NCBI RefSeq assembly: GCF_014656055.1
Contig: NZ_BNBR01000007.1
Coordinates: 310,001 to 374,000, forward strand
Length of the DNA: 64,000 nt
Origin: Streptomyces griseosporeus
GTDB taxonomy: Bacteria > Actinomycetota > Actinomycetes > Streptomycetales > Streptomycetaceae
Direction of reading: 5' to 3'
Shown: positions 36,276 through 43,853 of the stretch, one piece after another
Layout of the letters: each line of letters starts with the position of its first letter
Position numbering within the stretch: position 1 is the stretch's first letter
Notes under the pieces: generated by a model
The model's input: the letters and a program-made list of their open reading frames with translations, nothing else
What the model was told of the DNA's origin: nothing
Databases searched by the model: none
Program-made: the position numbers and the translations under genes

Positions 36276-37505
36276 TCAGCCGCCGAACTCCTGCAGACCC
36301 TTCAGCGCCTGGTCCAGCAGCGCCTGGCGGCCCTCCAGCTCACGCTCCAGCTTCTCGGCCTTCGCCGTGTTGCCCTGGGCGCGTGCCTGCTCGATCTGGC
36401 CCCGGAGCTTGTCCACGGCGGCCTGGAGCTGACCGGTCAGACCCTCGGCGCGGGCGCGCGCCTCCGGGTTGGTCCGGCGCCACTCGGCCTCCTCGGCCTC
36501 CTGGATCGCCCGCTCCACGGCGTGCATCCGGCCCTCGACCTTCGGCCGGGCGTCCCGCGGCACATGGCCGATGGCCTCCCAGCGCTCGTTGATCGAGCGG
36601 AACGCGGCCCGAGCGGCCTTCAGGTCGCCGATCGGCAGGAGCTTCTCGGCCTCCTCGGCCAGCTCCTCCTTCAGCTTCAGGTTCTCCGCCTGCTCGGCGT
36701 CGCGCTCGGCGAAGACCGAGCTGCGGGCGGCGAAGAAGACGTCCTGGGCACCGCGGAAGCGGTTCCACAGGTCGTCCTCGTGCTCGCGCTGGGCGCGGCC
36801 CGCGGCCTTCCACTCGGCCATCAGCTCGCGGTAGCGCGCCGCCGTCGGACCCCAGTCCGTCGAGTTCGACAGCGCCTCCGCCTCGGCGACCAGCCGCTCC
36901 TTGGTCCGGCGGGCCTCCTCGCGCTGCGCGTCCAGCTGCGCGAAGTGCGCCTTGCGGCGCTTGGAGAACGCCGACCGCGCGTGCGAGAAGCGGTGCCACA
37001 GCTCGTCGTCGGACTTGCGGTCCAGCCGCGGCAGGCCCTTCCAGGTGTCCACCAAAGCCCGCAGCCGCTCACCGGCCGCCCGCCACTGGTCGGACTGGGC
37101 CAGCTCCTCGGCCTCGGCGACCAGCGCCTCCTTGGCGTGGCGCGCCTCGTCCGACTGCTTCGCCCGCTGGGCCTTGCGCTCCTCGCGCCGCTTCTCGACG
37201 GTCTCGACGAGCTTGTCCAGCCGGGCCCGCAGCGCGTCCAGATCGCCGACCGCGTGGTGCGCGTCCACCTGCTCGCGCAGATGGCCGATCGCGACCATGG
37301 CGTCCTTCGACGACAGGTCCGTGGTCTGCACTCGCTTCTCGAGGAGGCCGATCTCCACAACCAGGCCCTCGTACTTGCGCTCGAAGTAGGCCAGCGCCTC
37401 ATCGGGAGAGCCGGCCTGCCAGGAACCGACGACCTGCTCGCCGTCGGCCGTACGCACGTACACGGTCCCCGTCTCGTCGACGCGGCCCCACGGGTCGCTG
37501 CTCAC
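36276..37505 (-). CDS. DUF349 domain protein
   Basis: Cytoplasmic protein of 409 aa built mostly of long charged helices. Repeated units with W-x-x-x-(G/A)-x(5)-D/E-x(3)-W-x-R-F/FRxA patterns are visible (DELWHRFSHARSAF, DDLWNRFRGAQDVFF, ERWEAIGHVPRD), the signature of DUF349. An N-terminal 60-residue domain (WGRVDETGTVYVRTADGEQ) precedes them. Function is not established. The GTG start has an excellent GGAGGAGG site. It is followed by a terminator shared with relA. Confidence 0.85.
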   Translation of the reverse strand: MSSDPWGRVDETGTVYVRTADGEQVVGSWQAGSPDEALAYFERKYEGLVVEIGLLEKRVQTTDLSSKDAMVAIGHLREQVDAHHAVGDLDALRARLDKLVETVEKRREERKAQRAKQSDEARHAKEALVAEAEELAQSDQWRAAGERLRALVDTWKGLPRLDRKSDDELWHRFSHARSAFSKRRKAHFAQLDAQREEARRTKERLVAEAEALSNSTDWGPTAARYRELMAEWKAAGRAQREHEDDLWNRFRGAQDVFFAARSSVFAERDAEQAENLKLKEELAEEAEKLLPIGDLKAARAAFRSINERWEAIGHVPRDARPKVEGRMHAVERAIQEAEEAEWRRTNPEARARAEGLTGQLQAAVDKLRGQIEQARAQGNTAKAEKLERELEGRQALLDQALKGLQEFGG

Positions 37506-37671
37506 AGCGCCTCCTCCACATGATGCCTGCGAGGGGCCTCAGCTCCCCCGGGCATCGTCCACAGTTTCGTCACCGCCAACATAGGCGACCAGCGGGTTGC
37601 CTGTCCGCATCCAGCGCGACCGAAATTTCGCAGCTGGCCACGGACGACGCCGGGCCGCCCCGGGCACGGCG

Positions 37672-38502
37672 TCAGGACTTCGTGACCGTCGCCTTGTCGA
37701 TCACCACGGTCGCGTTCGGCGCGGTGTTGCCGGTGGTCGGATCGGCGGGCGCCGCGCCGGCGGACGCGATCTTCTTCAGCACCGTCATCCCCGCCTTGGA
37801 AACCGTACCGAACGGGGTGTAGTTCGGCGGGAGCTGGCTGTCCTGGTAGACGAGGAAGAACTGGCTGCCGCCGGTGTGCGCCTGCCCGGTGTTGGCCATC
37901 GCGACCGTGCCCGCCGGGTAGACGTTGCCCTTCAGGCTGGAGTCCTTCAGGTTCTCGTCGGGGATCGTGTAGCCGGGACCGCCGGTGCCGGTGCCCGTCG
38001 GGTCGCCGCACTGCAGCACGTAGATGCCGGTGTCGGTGAGCCGGTGGCACTTGGTGTGGTCGAAGTAGCCCTTGCCCGCCAGGAAGTTGAACGAGTTCAC
38101 CGTGTGCGGGGCGGCCGACGTCTTCAGCGCGATGTCGATCGCACCGCACGTGGTGTCGAGCTTCATCGTGTACTTCGCCGACTTGTCGATGGTCATCGCC
38201 GGTTCCTTCTTCCAGGTCTCCGACTTGACCTTGCCCTCGGCCGGCTTCGCGCACGGGTCGGGCACCTTGCTCGTCGCCGACGCGCTCGGGGTGACGTCCG
38301 CGCTCGCGTTCTTCTTGCCGTCGTCGCCCTTGAAGGCGTCCGTCGTGTAGAGGCCGACGCCGCCGATCACAACCACGCCGAGCACCGAAGCGATCACGGC
38401 GTTGCGCGTCCGCGACTTGCGCCGTGCCTCGGTGCGCCGCTGCTGCTGCCGCAAGAACTTCTCCCGGGCGAGCTGACGCCGCCGCTGCTCCTGGCTGACC
38501 AC
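37672..38502 (-). CDS. Membrane-anchored peptidyl-prolyl cis-trans isomerase (cyclophilin)
   Basis: Protein of 276 aa with a basic cytoplasmic start (QEQRRRQLAREKFLRQQQ), one membrane segment near residues 34-52, a Ser/Ala/Lys linker, and an external cyclophilin domain. The domain carries the family motifs FDHTKCHRLT, GGPGYTIPDE, VAMANTGQAHTGGSQFFL and FGTV. It would help fold exported proteins at the cell surface. The active-site arginine of cyclophilins (usually FHR) appears as CHR. The GTG start follows GAGGAG at 8 bases. The same place in Mycobacterium holds ppiB. Confidence 0.92.
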   Translation of the reverse strand: MVSQEQRRRQLAREKFLRQQQRRTEARRKSRTRNAVIASVLGVVVIGGVGLYTTDAFKGDDGKKNASADVTPSASATSKVPDPCAKPAEGKVKSETWKKEPAMTIDKSAKYTMKLDTTCGAIDIALKTSAAPHTVNSFNFLAGKGYFDHTKCHRLTDTGIYVLQCGDPTGTGTGGPGYTIPDENLKDSSLKGNVYPAGTVAMANTGQAHTGGSQFFLVYQDSQLPPNYTPFGTVSKAGMTVLKKIASAGAAPADPTTGNTAPNATVVIDKATVTKS

Positions 38503-38681
38503 CGGGTTTACTCCTCAATGCGTCTCGTACGTCGACTGGGGCGCTTGCGTCAGTTGAGCCGATCGCCTGCGTGTGCCCCGTACCGTATATGGGTTCGCTG
38601 AGGAAACGGCACCGCCGGTAGGCTCTGACAGCAGCTGTAGCCGACCAGAACCACCCCGAACCGACACAACGAAGGACGATC

Positions 38682-39389
38682 GTGCTCATTGCCGGGTTCC
38701 CCGCCGGGGCCTGGGGGACGAACTGTTATCTCGTCGCCCCCGCCGCCGGTGAGGAGTGCGTGATCATCGACCCGGGCCACCAGGCGGCCCCCGGAGTCGA
38801 AGAGGCGCTGAAGAAGCATCGGCTCAAGCCCGTCGCCGTCGTCCTCACCCACGGCCACATCGACCACGTGGCCTCGGTCGTCCCCGTCTGCGGCGCCCAC
38901 GACGTACCGGCCTGGATCCACCCCGACGACCGGTACATGATGAGCGACCCCGAGAAGGCGCTCGGCCGGTCCATCGGCATGCCGCTGATGGGCGAGCTGA
39001 CCGTGGGGGAGCCGGACGACGTCCGTGAGCTGACCGACGGCGCCGAGCTGGAGCTGGCGGGCCTGCGCTTCTCCGTCGCGCACGCACCGGGCCATACCAA
39101 GGGGTCGGTGACCTTCCGGATGCCCGAGACCGCGGACATCCCGCAGGTCTTCTTCTCCGGGGATCTGCTGTTCGCCGGCTCCATCGGACGCACCGACCTG
39201 CCGGGGGGCTCCATGGAGGACATGCTCGCGTCGCTGGCCCGTGTGTGCCTGCCGCTCGACGACTCCACCGTGGTGCTGTCCGGCCACGGCCCCCAGACGA
39301 CCATCGGCCAGGAGCGCGCCACCAACCCCTATCTGCGGCAGGTGGCCGCCGGCCAGGGAGCGGGCGCCGCTCCCCGACGAGGAATGTGA
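38682..39389 (+). CDS. Metallo-beta-lactamase-fold hydrolase (glyoxalase II-like)
   Basis: Binuclear metal hydrolase (235 aa). Metal-binding motif THGHIDH is complete, with a later His in APGHTKGSV, Asp in FSGDLLFAGSIGRTD and a final His in LSGHGPQTTIG. This is the compact glyoxalase II-like type found before hisS in actinobacteria. Whether its substrate is lactoyl-thioester or another ester is unknown. The GTG start at 38682 lies 20 bases after CACAACGAAGG. hisS begins 13 bases after its stop. Confidence 0.85.
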   Translation: MLIAGFPAGAWGTNCYLVAPAAGEECVIIDPGHQAAPGVEEALKKHRLKPVAVVLTHGHIDHVASVVPVCGAHDVPAWIHPDDRYMMSDPEKALGRSIGMPLMGELTVGEPDDVRELTDGAELELAGLRFSVAHAPGHTKGSVTFRMPETADIPQVFFSGDLLFAGSIGRTDLPGGSMEDMLASLARVCLPLDDSTVVLSGHGPQTTIGQERATNPYLRQVAAGQGAGAAPRRGM

Positions 39390-39402
39390 CGAGAGACCTC
39401 CC

Positions 39403-40665
39403 GTGAGCACCTTCAAGGCCCCCAAGGGCACGTACGACCTGATCCCGCCGGACTCCGCCAAGTACCTGGCGGTCCGCGAGGCGATCGCCGCCCCGCTGCG
39501 CAACTCCGGCTACGGCTACATCGAGACGCCCGGCTTCGAGAACGTCGAGCTGTTCGCGCGCGGTGTCGGCGAGTCCACCGACATCGTCACGAAGGAGATG
39601 TACGCCTTCGAGACCAAGGGCGGCACCAAGCTGGCCCTGCGGCCCGAGGGCACCGCCTCCGTGCTGCGCGCGGCGCTGGAGGCGAACCTGCACAAGGCGG
39701 GCAACCTGCCGGTCAAGCTCTGGTACTCCGGCTCGTACTACCGCTACGAGCGCCCCCAGAAGGGCCGCTACCGCCACTTCTCCCAGGTCGGCGCGGAGGC
39801 GATCGGCGCCGAGGACCCGGCGCTCGACGCCGAGCTGATCATCCTGGCCGACCAGGCCTACCGCTCGCTCGGCCTGCGCCGGTTCCGCATCCTGCTCAAC
39901 AGCCTCGGCGACAAGGAGTGCCGTCCGGTGTACCGGCAGGCGCTCCAGGAGTTCCTGCGCGGGCTGGACCTGGACGAGGACACGCTGCGCCGCGCGGAGA
40001 TCAACCCGCTGCGCGTCCTGGACGACAAGCGCCAGGAAGTGCAGAAGCAGCTGGCCGACGCCCCGCTGCTGCGCGACTACCTGTGCGACGCCTGCAAGGC
40101 GTACCACGAGGAGGTCCGCGAGCTGCTCACGGCGTCCGGTGTCTCCTTCGAGGACGACCCGAAGCTGGTGCGCGGCCTGGACTACTACACCCGCACCACC
40201 TTCGAGTTCGTCCACGACGGTCTCGGCTCGCAGTCCGCGGTGGGCGGCGGCGGCCGCTACGACGGCCTGTCCGAGATGATCGGCGGCCCCGAGCTGCCGT
40301 CCGTCGGCTGGGCCCTCGGCGTCGACCGCACGGTCCTCGCCCTGGAGGCCGAGGGTGTCGAACTGGACATCCCGGCGTCGACCAGCGTCTACGCAGTGCC
40401 GCTCGGCGAGGAGGCCCGCCGGGTGCTGTTCGCCAAGGTGGGCGAGCTGCGCAAGGTCGGCATCGCGGCGGACTTCTCCTACGGCGGCAAGGGCCTCAAG
40501 GGCGCCATGAAGAACGCCAACCGCAGCGGCGCCCGCTACACGATCGTCGCGGGCGAGCGGGACCTGGCCGAGGGCGTCGTCCAGCTCAAGGACATGGAGT
40601 CCGGCGAGCAGACCGCCGTCGGCGTCAACGAGATCGTGGCGGAGCTGGAGTCCCGGCTCGGCTGA
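39403..40665 (+). CDS. hisS: Histidyl-tRNA synthetase
   Basis: Class II synthetase (420 aa). The N-terminal start (APKGTYDLIPPD), motif 2 region (KLWYSGSYYRYERPQKGRYR), the histidine-specific loop (VRGLDYYTRTTFEF) and motif 3 (GGGGRYDGL ... GWALGVDR) are present, followed by the anticodon-binding domain. The GTG at 39403 gives the usual N-terminus. It shares a transcript with the upstream hydrolase. A hairpin follows its stop. Confidence 0.96.
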   Translation: MSTFKAPKGTYDLIPPDSAKYLAVREAIAAPLRNSGYGYIETPGFENVELFARGVGESTDIVTKEMYAFETKGGTKLALRPEGTASVLRAALEANLHKAGNLPVKLWYSGSYYRYERPQKGRYRHFSQVGAEAIGAEDPALDAELIILADQAYRSLGLRRFRILLNSLGDKECRPVYRQALQEFLRGLDLDEDTLRRAEINPLRVLDDKRQEVQKQLADAPLLRDYLCDACKAYHEEVRELLTASGVSFEDDPKLVRGLDYYTRTTFEFVHDGLGSQSAVGGGGRYDGLSEMIGGPELPSVGWALGVDRTVLALEAEGVELDIPASTSVYAVPLGEEARRVLFAKVGELRKVGIAADFSYGGKGLKGAMKNANRSGARYTIVAGERDLAEGVVQLKDMESGEQTAVGVNEIVAELESRLG

Positions 40666-40678
40666 GCCCACGCGCGCA

Positions 40679-40714
40679 GGGCGCCGGTCGTCTCCCCGTG
40701 AGGCACCGGCGCCT
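40679..40714 (+). terminator. hisS terminator
   Basis: Hairpin with arms AGGGCGCCGGT and ACCGGCGCCT (one bulged G), loop about 16 bases, then CGTCGTAT. It is of moderate quality. Confidence 0.5.
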
Positions 40715-40865
40715 CGTCGTATCGGCAACCGTGTCCGGAACCGAGCGTTCATGCCCCTCCGTACGTAAGTCCTTATGTGCAGCGAACGGTGCGCCCGCGC
40801 GCGGGTGCGGCACAATGGCCCCTGCCCGAAGAAGGTCCAACTCTCAAGCAGACGGAATCGGCGTG

Positions 40866-41525
40866 ATGAGCAAGACGACAGTCAAGGACGTCTCCACCGA
40901 GCCCGAACCGCAGCGTGCCGAGGCCGCCGGCCCGAGGACGGCGGGCGGCAGCCGGGCCTTCGCCCTCACGCTGGTCCTCACCGGCGCCGCCGGGCTGCTC
41001 GCCGCGTGGGTCATCACGATCGACAAGTTCAAGCTGCTGGAAGCCAAGGTGGAGGGCAAGAGCTTCACCCCGGGGTGCAGCCTCAACCCGGTCGTCTCCT
41101 GCGGCAGCGTCATGGAGTCCAAGCAGGCCGCCGTCTTCGGCTTCCCCAACCCGATGCTGGGCCTGGTCGCCTACGGCATCGTCGTCTGCGTCGGCATGAG
41201 CCTGCTCGCCCGTGCCCGCTTCCCGCGCTGGTACTGGCTGACCTTCAACGCCGGCACCCTCTTCGGCGTCTCCTTCTGCGCCTGGCTGATGTTCCAGTCG
41301 CTGTACCGGATCAACGCGCTGTGCCTGTGGTGCTCGCTGGCCTGGGTCGCGACGATCATCATGTTCTGGTACGTGACGTCGTTCAACATCCGCAACGACT
41401 TCCTGCCCGCCCCGCGCTGGCTCAAGAGCTTCTTCGGCGAGTTCACCTGGGTCATGCCCGTGCTGCACATCGGCATCATCGGCATGCTGGTCCTGACCCG
41501 CTGGTGGGACTTCTGGACGAGCTGA
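40866..41525 (+). CDS. Vitamin K epoxide reductase-like membrane oxidoreductase
   Basis: Four- to five-pass membrane protein of 219 aa. It has the VKOR redox centres: the external loop cysteine pair (CSLNPVVSCGSV) and the CLWC active-site motif in a later segment. With quinones as electron acceptors it would reoxidise thiol-oxidising partners and so drive disulfide formation outside the cell. The basic, 30-residue cytoplasmic start (MSKTTVKDVSTEPEPQRAEA) precedes the first membrane segment. The ATG at 40866 directly follows an in-frame GTG, which is an alternative start. It is flanked by terminators on both sides. Confidence 0.88.
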   Translation: MSKTTVKDVSTEPEPQRAEAAGPRTAGGSRAFALTLVLTGAAGLLAAWVITIDKFKLLEAKVEGKSFTPGCSLNPVVSCGSVMESKQAAVFGFPNPMLGLVAYGIVVCVGMSLLARARFPRWYWLTFNAGTLFGVSFCAWLMFQSLYRINALCLWCSLAWVATIIMFWYVTSFNIRNDFLPAPRWLKSFFGEFTWVMPVLHIGIIGMLVLTRWWDFWTS

Positions 41526-41546
41526 CATCCCCGAGGGGATTGTCAG
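41522..41546 (+). terminator. Hairpin after the VKOR-like gene
   Basis: Arms 41522-41532 and 41535-41546 (CTGACATCCCC/GGGGATTGTCAG, one bulged T), overlapping the stop codon. It may terminate the VKOR transcript 23 bases before rarA. Confidence 0.45.
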
Positions 41547-41568
41547 TGCGGTGATTTAGGGTTTCAGC

Positions 41569-42924
41569 GTGGAGCCCGATCTGTTCACCGCCGCCGCCGA
41601 AGAACGCCAGGAGAAGGACCCGACGACCAGCCCCCTGGCGGTCCGGATGCGCCCGCGCACCCTCGACGAGGTCGTGGGCCAGCAGCATCTGCTCAAGCCG
41701 GGCTCGCCCCTGCGCCGACTGGTCGGCGAGGGCGCGAAGGGCCCGGCCGGGCCGTCCTCGGTGATCCTGTGGGGTCCGCCCGGCACCGGCAAGACCACCC
41801 TGGCGTACGTCGTCTCCAAGGCCACCAACAAGCGCTTCGTCGAGCTGTCGGCGATCACCGCGGGCGTCAAGGAGGTCCGCGCGGTCATCGACGGCGCCCG
41901 CCGCGCCAGCGGGGGGTACGGCCAGGAGACCGTCCTCTTCCTCGACGAGATCCACCGCTTCAGCAAGGCCCAGCAGGACTCCCTCCTCCCGGCCGTCGAG
42001 AACCGCTGGGTCACCCTGATCGCGGCGACCACCGAGAACCCCTACTTCTCGGTCATCTCCCCGCTGCTCTCCCGCTCCCTGCTGCTCACCCTCGAACCCC
42101 TCACCGACGACGACGTCCGCGGCCTGCTGCGGCGGGCGCTCACCGACGAGCGCGGCCTGAAGGGCGCCGTCGGGCTTCCCGAGGACACCGAGGACCACCT
42201 GCTGCGCATCGCCGGCGGCGACGCCCGCCGCGCGCTCACCGCCCTGGAGGCCGCCGCCGGGGCCGCCCTCGACAAGGGCGAGAGCGAGATCACGCTCGGC
42301 ACCCTGGAGGAGACCGTCGACCGGGCGGCGGTGAAGTACGACCGCGACGGCGACCAGCACTACGACGTCGCCAGCGCCCTGATCAAGTCCATCCGCGGCT
42401 CCGACGTCGACGCCGCCCTGCACTACCTGGCCCGCATGATCGAGGCAGGCGAGGACCCCCGCTTCATCGCCCGCCGCCTGATGATCTCCGCCAGCGAGGA
42501 CATCGGCCTCGCCGACCCCAACGCCCTGCCCCTCGCGGTCGCCGCCGCGCAGGCCGTCGCCATGATCGGCTTCCCCGAGGCCGCCCTCACCCTCAGCCAC
42601 GCCACCATCGCCCTCGCCCTCGCGCCCAAGTCCAACGCCGCAACCACCGCGATCGGCGCCGCCCTGGACGACGTACGCAAGGGCCTGGCCGGACCCGTGC
42701 CGGCGCATCTGCGCGACAGCCACTACAAGGGCGCGACCAAGCTGGGGCACGGCCACGGGTACACGTACCCGCACGACCTGCCCGAGGGCATCGCCGCCCA
42801 GCAGTACGCGCCGGACGCCCTCAAGGACCGCGAGTACTACACCCCCACCCGGCACGGCGCCGAGGCGCGGTACGCCGACGCCGTCGAGTGGACCCGCAAG
42901 CACCTCGGTCGCAAGCGGTCCTGA
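41569..42924 (+). CDS. rarA: Replication-associated recombination protein RarA (MgsA)
   Basis: AAA+ ATPase of the clamp-loader group (451 aa) that acts at stalled replication forks. Walker A WGPPGTGKTTLAY and Walker B LFLDEIHRFSK are intact, with sensor 1 (LIAATTENP) and the MgsA C-terminal block (SDVDAALHYLARMIEAGEDPRFIARRL and the tail YYTPTRHGAEARY). An N-terminal extension (residues 1-30) precedes the ATPase. The GTG start at 41569 has only a weak site (TTAGGG upstream). rpsD follows after a long leader. Confidence 0.94.
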   Translation: MEPDLFTAAAEERQEKDPTTSPLAVRMRPRTLDEVVGQQHLLKPGSPLRRLVGEGAKGPAGPSSVILWGPPGTGKTTLAYVVSKATNKRFVELSAITAGVKEVRAVIDGARRASGGYGQETVLFLDEIHRFSKAQQDSLLPAVENRWVTLIAATTENPYFSVISPLLSRSLLLTLEPLTDDDVRGLLRRALTDERGLKGAVGLPEDTEDHLLRIAGGDARRALTALEAAAGAALDKGESEITLGTLEETVDRAAVKYDRDGDQHYDVASALIKSIRGSDVDAALHYLARMIEAGEDPRFIARRLMISASEDIGLADPNALPLAVAAAQAVAMIGFPEAALTLSHATIALALAPKSNAATTAIGAALDDVRKGLAGPVPAHLRDSHYKGATKLGHGHGYTYPHDLPEGIAAQQYAPDALKDREYYTPTRHGAEARYADAVEWTRKHLGRKRS

Positions 42925-43214
42925 GCACCCTGTAAACTGCTCCGAAGTGCTGTGTCCCGTGCAGTCAGAGCGGGACAGCCAGCCGGAACCCCCCGTGGGT
43001 TCCAGGAGCGTCGCGCACCGTCGATCGGTGTCGCGGGCAGCCCACCACCACCCGGAGTCCCGGGACCGGTCGGTGGGCCACTCGCGTGCTGCACGTATGT
43101 GCCCAGACCAGGGGAGCGGCTGCCCGCCCCGCCCACCGTGGCGAGGAGGGATTCCCCGGCTGCGGATGCGACCTCCCACAACCCTGACGAGCCGAAACTA
43201 GGAAAAGAGAGACA
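42925..43214 (+). promoter_or_regulatory. Long structured leader before rpsD
   Basis: The 290 bases before rpsD carry TAAACT (42933-42938, possible -10 hexamer) and several hairpins: GGAACCC/GGGTTCC (42985-42991 with 42997-43003) and a longer stem GCCCACC/GGTGGGC (43040-43046 with 43072-43078) enclosing a nested GC hairpin. Ribosomal protein S4 binds its own leader in several bacteria, so autoregulation is plausible. I could not match it to the known Firmicutes S4 leader. The ribosome site is GGAAAAGAGAGA. Confidence 0.4.
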
Positions 43215-43829
43215 GTGGCGAACCAGTCCCGCCCCAAGGTCAAGAAGTCGCGTGCCCTCGGCATCGCGCTGACCCCGAAGGCCGTCAAGTACTTCGAGGC
43301 CCGTCCCTACCCGCCGGGTGAGCACGGCCGTGGCCGCAAGCAGAACTCGGACTACAAGGTCCGTCTGCTGGAGAAGCAGCGTCTGCGCGCGCAGTACGAC
43401 ATCTCCGAGCGCCAGCTGGTCCGCGCCTACGAGCGCGCGTCCAAGGTCCAGGGCAAGACCGGTGAGGCCCTGATCGTGGAGCTGGAGAAGCGCCTCGACG
43501 CGCTGGTCCTGCGCTCCGGCATCGCCCGGACCATCTACCAGGCCCGCCAGATGGTCGTCCACGGCCACATCCAGGTCAACGGCAAGAAGGTCGACAAGCC
43601 GTCCTTCGTCGTCCGTCCCGACGATGTCGTCCAGGTCCGCGACCGCTCCAAGGAGAAGACCCTCTTCACGATCGCTCGTGAGGGTGGCTTCGCGCCCGAC
43701 GGCGAGACCCCGCGCTACCTGCAGGTGAACCTCAAGGCCCTGGCGTTCCGCCTGGACCGCGAGCCGAACCGCAAGGAGATCCCGGTGATCTGCGACGAGC
43801 AGCTCGTCGTCGAGTACTACGCCCGCTGA
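43215..43829 (+). CDS. rpsD: 30S ribosomal protein S4
   Basis: Primary 16S rRNA-binding protein of the small subunit (204 aa). The S4 signature is clear: an N-terminal basic part (NQSRPKVKKSRALGIALTPKAVKYFEARPYPPGEHGRGR) and an S4 RNA-binding domain (RLDALVLRSGIARTIYQARQMVVHGHIQVNGKKVDKPS). The form lacks the zinc-binding cysteine cluster seen in some S4 proteins. GTG start. Isolated here, not in the large ribosomal protein operon, an arrangement common in Streptomyces. Confidence 0.97.
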   Translation: MANQSRPKVKKSRALGIALTPKAVKYFEARPYPPGEHGRGRKQNSDYKVRLLEKQRLRAQYDISERQLVRAYERASKVQGKTGEALIVELEKRLDALVLRSGIARTIYQARQMVVHGHIQVNGKKVDKPSFVVRPDDVVQVRDRSKEKTLFTIAREGGFAPDGETPRYLQVNLKALAFRLDREPNRKEIPVICDEQLVVEYYAR

Positions 43830-43853
43830 TCTCCGGCCGGCGCTAGCACCACC

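Noticed and set aside
42925..43214. Firmicutes-type S4 leader
   Set aside because: The stems and sequence do not match that element, so only a generic structured leader is claimed.
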